In this document: positions 59,709-64,000 of the stretch, piece by piece
Layout of the letters: every line of letters begins with the position of its first letter
How positions within the stretch are numbered: position 1 is the stretch's first letter
Origin: a bacterium
GTDB lineage: Bacteria; CAIWAD01
Length of the DNA stretch: 64,000 nucleotides
Assembly: GCA_030429345.1 (NCBI GenBank)
Contig: JAUIFJ010000007.1
Location: forward strand, 93,887 to 157,886
Reading direction: 5' to 3'
The notes under the pieces: generated by a model
The model's input: the letters and a program-made list of their open reading frames with translations, nothing else
What the model was told of the DNA's origin: nothing
The model's database searches: none
Position numbers and translations under genes: made by a program

Positions 59709-61529
59709 CTAGATCCGTTCCGGCGTCGCAATGCCCAGCAGTTCCAGTCCTTGTTCCAGGGTCGCGCCGACGGCGGCGGCCAGGGCCACGCGCTGCTGCG
59801 CCAGGGCGGGATCCTCGACACGGTCGAAAACCGAGTGCGCGCTGAAGAAACTGGAAAAGGCCCGCGCCAGGTCGTAGATCCTTCCGGCCAGCCGGGCAGG
59901 ATTGCGCTGCTCGGCGGCAAGCAGCACCTGCCGCGGCCAGAAGGCCAGCAGTTTGAGCAGCTCGATCTCCTCCGCCTCTCCCAGGGCGCCGAAATCGCCG
60001 CAGGCGGCGGGATCCAGGCCGCTCTTGCGCACCAGGCTGCGTATACGGGCCAGCGCGTACTGCAGGTAGGGGCCTGTGTCACCGGTCAGCTCGATGCTCT
60101 TCTGCGGATCATAGAGCATGTCCAGCCTGGGATTGACCTTGAGCACGTAGTATTTCAGGGCTCCATCCGCCAGGGCGGCGGCAACCTCCGCCTTCTTCGA
60201 TTCCTCGAAGTCGCTGCGGCGCTCGCTCTCGTTCATCACCCGCAGGCAGCTGGAATGCAGCTCGTCGAGCAGGTCGTCCGCATCGACAACCAGCCCTTCG
60301 CGGCTCTTCATTTTGCCCGTGGTGAGGTTGACCATGCCGTAGGACAAGTGATACAGCTTCTCCGCCCAGGCGTGGCCCAGTTTTCCCAGAATGGTGAAGA
60401 GCACCTTGAAATGATGCTCCTGCTCGCTGCCGACCACATAGATCATCTCATCGAAGGGAATCTCGCGATGCCGCTCGACGGCGGTCCCCAGGTCCTGGGT
60501 CATGTAGATCGTCGTGCCGTCGCTGCGCAGGAGCACCTTGGGATCCAGCTTCAGCTCGGGCAGCGGACACTGCACGGCGCCGCTCTCGTGGCGCTCGAAA
60601 ATGCCACGGGCCAGGCCGTCCTCGACCAGGTCGCGCCCCAGCAGGTAGGTATTGCTTTCGTAATACACCTTGTCGAAGGTGACTCCCATGCGCCGGTAGG
60701 TCTCGTCGAAGCCGGCGAAGACCCAGCCGTTCATCGTGCTCCACAAGGAGCGGATCTCCGGGTCTTCCTTCTCCCAGCGGACCAGCATGGCACGCGTATC
60801 GGCCAGCAGACCGCTTGCCTGCTCGAAGGCCGCGCTTCGCCGCTGTTCCTCTTCTGGCGTGCCCTTTTCGCCGTATCCGTTGGCGGCGCGCCAGGCCTGT
60901 TCCTCCTCGGCAAGCTTCTTCGCGAAGAGAACATAATAGCGGCCGACCAGGTGATCGCCCTTCAGCCCGCTGCTCTGCGGCGTCTCACCCTCGCCCCAGC
61001 GCTGCCAGGCGAGCATGCTCTTGCAGATGTGGATGCCGCGGTCGTTGATCAGGTTGACCTTTGTCACACGGTGTCCGACAGCCGCCAGCAGGCGGGCCAG
61101 GCTCTGGCCGAGCACATTGTTGCGCACATGCCCCAGGTGCTGGGGCTTGTTGGTGTTGGGGCAGCTGAACTCGACGACCACATGCCGCCGCTCTTCGTCG
61201 GGCAACAGGCCTTCCCCGGCATCGCCCTTCAGCCGTGACGGCAGGACCTCCGCGAACCAGTCTGCCGGACGCAGGCGCAAGTTGAGGTAGGGGCCCGCCG
61301 CCTCCGCGGAAGCAACACGCGGATCATCGACCAGCAGCTCGGCGATCCGCGCCGCGATCTGCCGGGGTGCACGGCGGCAGGTCTTCGCCAGGGGAAAACA
61401 GGGCATGCTGAGGTGCCCCATGGCCGCTTCCGGCGGCAAGTCGAAATCGGGGGCCTTGGCCTCCGGGTTGCCGAACTCGGAAACGACGATCTCCGTGATC
61501 CGCGTGTGCAGCTCCTGCATCAGACTCAT
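59709..61529 (-). CDS. argS: arginyl-tRNA synthetase
   Basis: The ATG at 61529 overlaps the trmL stop (ATGA), giving 606 residues. The class I HIGH motif is HLGH in SCPNTNKPQHLGHVRNN, the KMSKS-like loop is TGKMKSREG, and the C-terminal DALR anticodon-binding domain ends ALEQGLELLGIATPERI-like. The N-terminal Arg-tRNA additional domain is short. All parts of a functional ArgRS are seen. Confidence 0.97.
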   Translation of the reverse strand: MSLMQELHTRITEIVVSEFGNPEAKAPDFDLPPEAAMGHLSMPCFPLAKTCRRAPRQIAARIAELLVDDPRVASAEAAGPYLNLRLRPADWFAEVLPSRLKGDAGEGLLPDEERRHVVVEFSCPNTNKPQHLGHVRNNVLGQSLARLLAAVGHRVTKVNLINDRGIHICKSMLAWQRWGEGETPQSSGLKGDHLVGRYYVLFAKKLAEEEQAWRAANGYGEKGTPEEEQRRSAAFEQASGLLADTRAMLVRWEKEDPEIRSLWSTMNGWVFAGFDETYRRMGVTFDKVYYESNTYLLGRDLVEDGLARGIFERHESGAVQCPLPELKLDPKVLLRSDGTTIYMTQDLGTAVERHREIPFDEMIYVVGSEQEHHFKVLFTILGKLGHAWAEKLYHLSYGMVNLTTGKMKSREGLVVDADDLLDELHSSCLRVMNESERRSDFEESKKAEVAAALADGALKYYVLKVNPRLDMLYDPQKSIELTGDTGPYLQYALARIRSLVRKSGLDPAACGDFGALGEAEEIELLKLLAFWPRQVLLAAEQRNPARLAGRIYDLARAFSSFFSAHSVFDRVEDPALAQQRVALAAAVGATLEQGLELLGIATPERI

Positions 61530-61993
61530 GGTGCGGGGGACCTCCAGTTGCTGTTCTGCCGCAGGCCCTCGTAGATGGCAATGGCGGCGCTGTTGGCCAG
61601 GTTGAGGCTTCTCGTGCCGCCAGGCATGGGAATGCGCAGGGCCTGGTCGGGGAACTGCCTGAGCAGGTCCTCCGGCAGGCCGCGGCTTTCCGGTCCGAAG
61701 ACCAGGTAGTCCCCTTCCCGGAAACGATGCTCGGTGTAGACGCGGCGGGCCTTGGTGCTGAAGAAGAAGAAGCGCTCCTCTCCGGCGCGGTCCATGAGCG
61801 CCTCCAGGCTCTCTTCCACGCGAAAGCTGCTGCGTTCGAAGTAGTCGAGACCGGCGCGCTTCATGCGGGCGTCGTCCAGGGCAAAGCCCAGGGGCGGCAC
61901 CAGGTGCAGGCTGCACGCGGTGCAGGCGCAGAGGCGGATCAGGTTTCCGCTGTTCTGCGGAATCTCGGGCTGGTAAAGGACCAGGTGGAACAT
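61526..61993 (-). CDS. trmL: tRNA (cytidine34-2'-O)-methyltransferase TrmL
   Basis: A 155-residue SPOUT methyltransferase: FHLVLYQPEIPQNSGNLIRLC, DYLVFGPESRGLPEDLL and RIPMPGGTRSLNLANSAAIAIYE are the TrmL signature, including the trefoil-knot AdoMet site. It methylates the wobble base of certain Leu tRNAs. The longer upstream frame runs into an opposing gene and is rejected. TATTTTC at about 62033 may be its -7 element. Confidence 0.94.
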   Translation of the reverse strand: MFHLVLYQPEIPQNSGNLIRLCACTACSLHLVPPLGFALDDARMKRAGLDYFERSSFRVEESLEALMDRAGEERFFFFSTKARRVYTEHRFREGDYLVFGPESRGLPEDLLRQFPDQALRIPMPGGTRSLNLANSAAIAIYEGLRQNSNWRSPAP

Positions 61994-62177
61994 CTGTGCG
62001 TGAAGGCCTTTTCTGGATTCGCTGTCTTGAAAATACAATCCCGGCAGAGGAATTCCGCCTGCGGCAGGCAGCGGATCCTTGTCGCGCCATGAATGCACAG
62101 GAACTCTACGCCCGGCTGACAGTATGTTGTAGAGGACGGAACAGGATTCCGCCACCTCTAAGGGAAGGACCGCCTCC

Positions 62178-63377
62178 ATGCGCACCCTCTGGAAGACCCT
62201 GGCCCTGCTGCTGCTGGCCGCGGCGGCCCTGGCCAGCACCCGCGGCCGCGAGGCCAGCCTGCGCCTCTTCACCGACTTCAGCGAACTGGAAGCCGGAGAA
62301 CGCTACAGCATCCACCTGGAAAGCCAGGCCCGGGGCTATGTCTACCTCTACAGCCTGGATCCCCGCGGAACGGTCCGCCTGCTCTACCCGCTGCGCGAGG
62401 AGGACGGACGGGGCGAGGTCGAGGCCGGGCAATCCTTCAGCGTCGAACCGGTGATCGCCGGCCGCCTGCCGGGGCGCGAAACGCTGGTGGCCGTCCATAC
62501 CCGGGAATACCGGCGCATCAAGGCCAGCCGGCACGAATTCCTGGCGCCGGATCCGGAGGACCTGGAAGACATCCACTACCGCCTGACCCGTCGGGACAAG
62601 GAACTGGACGACTATGCGAGCTGGACGCTGAGCATCGATGGCCCTCCCCAGCTCGAAGAGAGCACGGAAGAGGAAAGCCTGCGGCCCGGCATCCTCGTGC
62701 ACAGCGTGCACTACGACTATTTCTGCGGCTACTGCGACTGCTGGCATCCGACCTGCAACCTCAACCACTGCTGGTGCGATCACCGGGTGCTGCACTACTA
62801 CCACGGCCATTACCACTACGGCCACTGTTTCGGCTGGGGAGCGCGCCACTGGTGGTGGCAGCCTCCGGTGGTCTATGTCTACATCGACGGTGGCAGCCGC
62901 TGGGACTACGATACCCGGGAGTACCGCGAGAAGCCTGTCTGGAGGCGGCACCGCCATTACAGCCGCGAATGGCGCGAAGAGCAGTTGCCGGAGGCGGGCG
63001 GCCTGCTGGCTACCTGGCGCGGCACCGACCGCCCGCGCGTGGAGTATGAAGCGCCCGAGCTGCGCAAGGCCCTGCGGGAGATGCGCGCCGACAAGCCCGC
63101 GGCCCCGCGCGGCAAGCGGACCTGGACCACGCGGCCCTCGATCGGATCCCGGGGCTATTCGGACACACCGGAACTGAGACCCTCATCGCCCGATGCGAAA
63201 GGCACTTCTCCGCCGGCAACGCGCAAGCCCTCTGTCACACGGGAACGAGCGAAGCCGACTCCGCAACCGCCCTCCCTGGCGCCTGCCCCGAAGAAGGAAC
63301 CACCGAAGAAGGCCGAACCGCGCAAGAGCCGCAAGAAGCCCGCTGTCCAGCAGGACAGCGACAAGAAGAAACGCTAG
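62178..63377 (+). CDS. secreted DUF4384-like protein with Cys/His/Trp/Tyr-rich segment
   Basis: A 399-residue protein with a signal peptide (ending near ALAS). Residues 25-110 resemble DUF4384 (LRLFTDFSELEAGERYSIHLESQARGYVYLYSLDPRGTVRLLYP), a domain often found with secreted regulators. Residues 178-228 contain seven Cys, nine His and many Tyr/Trp in about 50 positions (C183, C186, C188, C193, C198, C200, C217), likely metal-binding or disulfide-linked. The C-terminal 100 residues are Lys/Pro-rich and disordered. No catalytic motif. One of few plus-strand genes. Confidence 0.7.
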   Translation: MRTLWKTLALLLLAAAALASTRGREASLRLFTDFSELEAGERYSIHLESQARGYVYLYSLDPRGTVRLLYPLREEDGRGEVEAGQSFSVEPVIAGRLPGRETLVAVHTREYRRIKASRHEFLAPDPEDLEDIHYRLTRRDKELDDYASWTLSIDGPPQLEESTEEESLRPGILVHSVHYDYFCGYCDCWHPTCNLNHCWCDHRVLHYYHGHYHYGHCFGWGARHWWWQPPVVYVYIDGGSRWDYDTREYREKPVWRRHRHYSREWREEQLPEAGGLLATWRGTDRPRVEYEAPELRKALREMRADKPAAPRGKRTWTTRPSIGSRGYSDTPELRPSSPDAKGTSPPATRKPSVTRERAKPTPQPPSLAPAPKKEPPKKAEPRKSRKKPAVQQDSDKKKR

Positions 63378-63399
63378 CCGGAGCAAGGAAAGGCGGGGA

Positions 63400-63630
63400 A
63401 TGGACGTCCAGACGGGTATTCTGTGTTACATCAGCATCGGCGGGGTGTCCGCGCTGCGCAGGACCTGGACTCTTCGCGAGGAAATTTCCGGCATGCTGGG
63501 GATGCATCCCGCCCTGCCCCTGGCGCTGCTGGCAGGCATGGTGCTGCATGTCCTGCTCTGGCTTCCGGCGCTGGCCGCGCGGGGCGCGGAAGCCCTGTTC
63601 CACGGCAAGGGCGACTCCTCCGAAGAGTGA
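63400..63630 (+). CDS. small single-TM protein
   Basis: A 76-residue protein 22 bases after the DUF4384-like gene, with AAAGGCGGGG just before the ATG. The middle has one hydrophobic segment (PALPLALLAGMVLHVLLWLPALAA), with an acidic C-terminus. No family recognised. Its closeness to the preceding gene suggests one transcript. Confidence 0.5.
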   Translation: MDVQTGILCYISIGGVSALRRTWTLREEISGMLGMHPALPLALLAGMVLHVLLWLPALAARGAEALFHGKGDSSEE

Positions 63631-63638
63631 ATCACAGG

Positions 63639-63679
63639 GCCACCCAGGGGACTTGAACCCCCAACCTACGGTTTACAAA
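63639..63679 (-). tRNA. 3' half of a tRNA-Thr (TGT), truncated at the anticodon loop
   Basis: On the minus strand positions 32-72 of a tRNA are recognisable: anticodon loop TTTGTAA (anticodon TGT), 3' anticodon strand ACCGT, variable loop AGGTT, T-arm GGGGGTTCAAGTCCCCT, and acceptor strand GGGTGGC. Upstream of the loop the sequence does not pair (GGAAG instead of ACGGT) and no D-arm follows. This is the pattern of an attachment site left by a tRNA-targeting integrase. Confidence 0.75.
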
Positions 63680-64000
63680 CTTCCTCCTCGTAGTATTTCA
63701 TTCAATGGCTTATGATACTGTTGGTATGTTAATTCGATACTTGAGCCATGATTGCATGTAGCTGTTTTGGATTTGCAGCACGACACAGTATGCCGCTGCA
63801 CAAATAATGGGGAATACAAGGGGAATGACTATTTGAACAAATAATACATTCAATCTGTCCCTAGACACTAATCTTTCACTCACTGCTGTCCCACAGTTTG
63901 AGACGAAAATGCCCGAATCTCTGGCTTTTGTAGTACATTGCAAGTGCTAACAAAACAAGTACAGCAAAGGAGATCCGGGCATTGGCTTACCAACATACAG
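63680..64000. mobile_element. AT-rich foreign segment, probable element end
   Basis: From the tRNA break to the window edge, G+C falls to roughly 40% against about 64% elsewhere. ATGCCCGAATCTCT (about 63910) and GGAGATCCGGGCAT (about 63970) are near-perfect inverted repeats. No integrase or transposase can be recognised in 320 bases; the element, if real, continues to the right. Confidence 0.5.
63710..63943 (-). CDS. possible small membrane protein in the AT-rich segment
   Basis: A 77-residue frame from a TTG, with one hydrophobic stretch (VLFVQIVIPLVFPIICAAAYCVVL). No ribosome-binding site is obvious. Codon usage differs sharply from the rest of the window. It may be a real cargo gene or a chance frame. 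Confidence 0.25.
   Translation of the reverse strand: MQCTTKARDSGIFVSNCGTAVSERLVSRDRLNVLFVQIVIPLVFPIICAAAYCVVLQIQNSYMQSWLKYRINIPTVS

Overview
This 64 kb window (about 64% G+C, almost all genes on the minus strand, dense operons with ATGA/GTGA/TGATG start-stop overlaps) looks like chromosome from a flagellated, diderm bacterium of the FCB superphylum or an allied uncultured lineage. Three things point there. At least eight upstream regions carry a Bacteroidetes-type promoter, TTG-N19/20-TAnnTT(T/C). Several secreted proteins end in a 'PNPFN' FlgD-like/T9SS-like C-terminal sorting domain. Bactofilin/Omp85, toastrack and PEGA envelope proteins are present. The exact phylum cannot be settled from this window.

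Layout. 1-11.3 kb: a minus-strand operon starts with an initiator tRNA and an elongator tRNA-Met and runs through tilS, hpt, ftsH, two PEGA proteins, a TPR membrane protein, folP and rimI; accD-surE follow from their own promoter. 11.3-19.2 kb: a metabolic block with a fused homoaconitase-like enzyme, an acyl-CoA carboxylase beta subunit plus cold-shock protein, a divergent membrane Fe-S ETF:quinone oxidoreductase, and etfBA. 19.3-26.5 kb: tgt, a probable structured ncRNA, an alkyltransferase-like protein, a 1291-residue secreted metalloprotease and mtaB. 26.5-33.4 kb: a 76-bp tandem palindromic repeat, rpsA, plsC-cmk-rluB-scpB-scpA, and a small membrane protein behind a sigma54 promoter. 33.5-42.1 kb: secreted and envelope genes, including an ECF sigma/anti-sigma/bactofilin-Omp85/toastrack operon.

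42.4-54.3 kb is one translationally coupled flagellar operon: flhB, flhA, flhF, a P-loop-degenerate flhG, fliA, HDOD, and then three phosphotransfer-like proteins without a working histidine-kinase ATPase domain, interleaved with an AMIN/TPR protein. 54.5-62 kb holds a 12-bp minisatellite, an MscS channel overlapping a large coiled-coil ATPase with an Arg-substituted P-loop, xth, argS and trmL. 62.2-63.6 kb has a Cys/His-rich DUF4384-like secreted protein and a small membrane protein.

At 63.64-63.68 kb is the 3' half of a tRNA-Thr, cut precisely at the anticodon loop, and the base composition falls to about 40% G+C to the right of it. This looks like the end of an integrated element that extends beyond the window.

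The strongest leads are the coupled MscS/ATPase pair, the split-kinase flagellar operon, the palindromic repeats that run from stop codon to stop codon, the sigma54 small-protein unit, the ncRNA and the promoter grammar.
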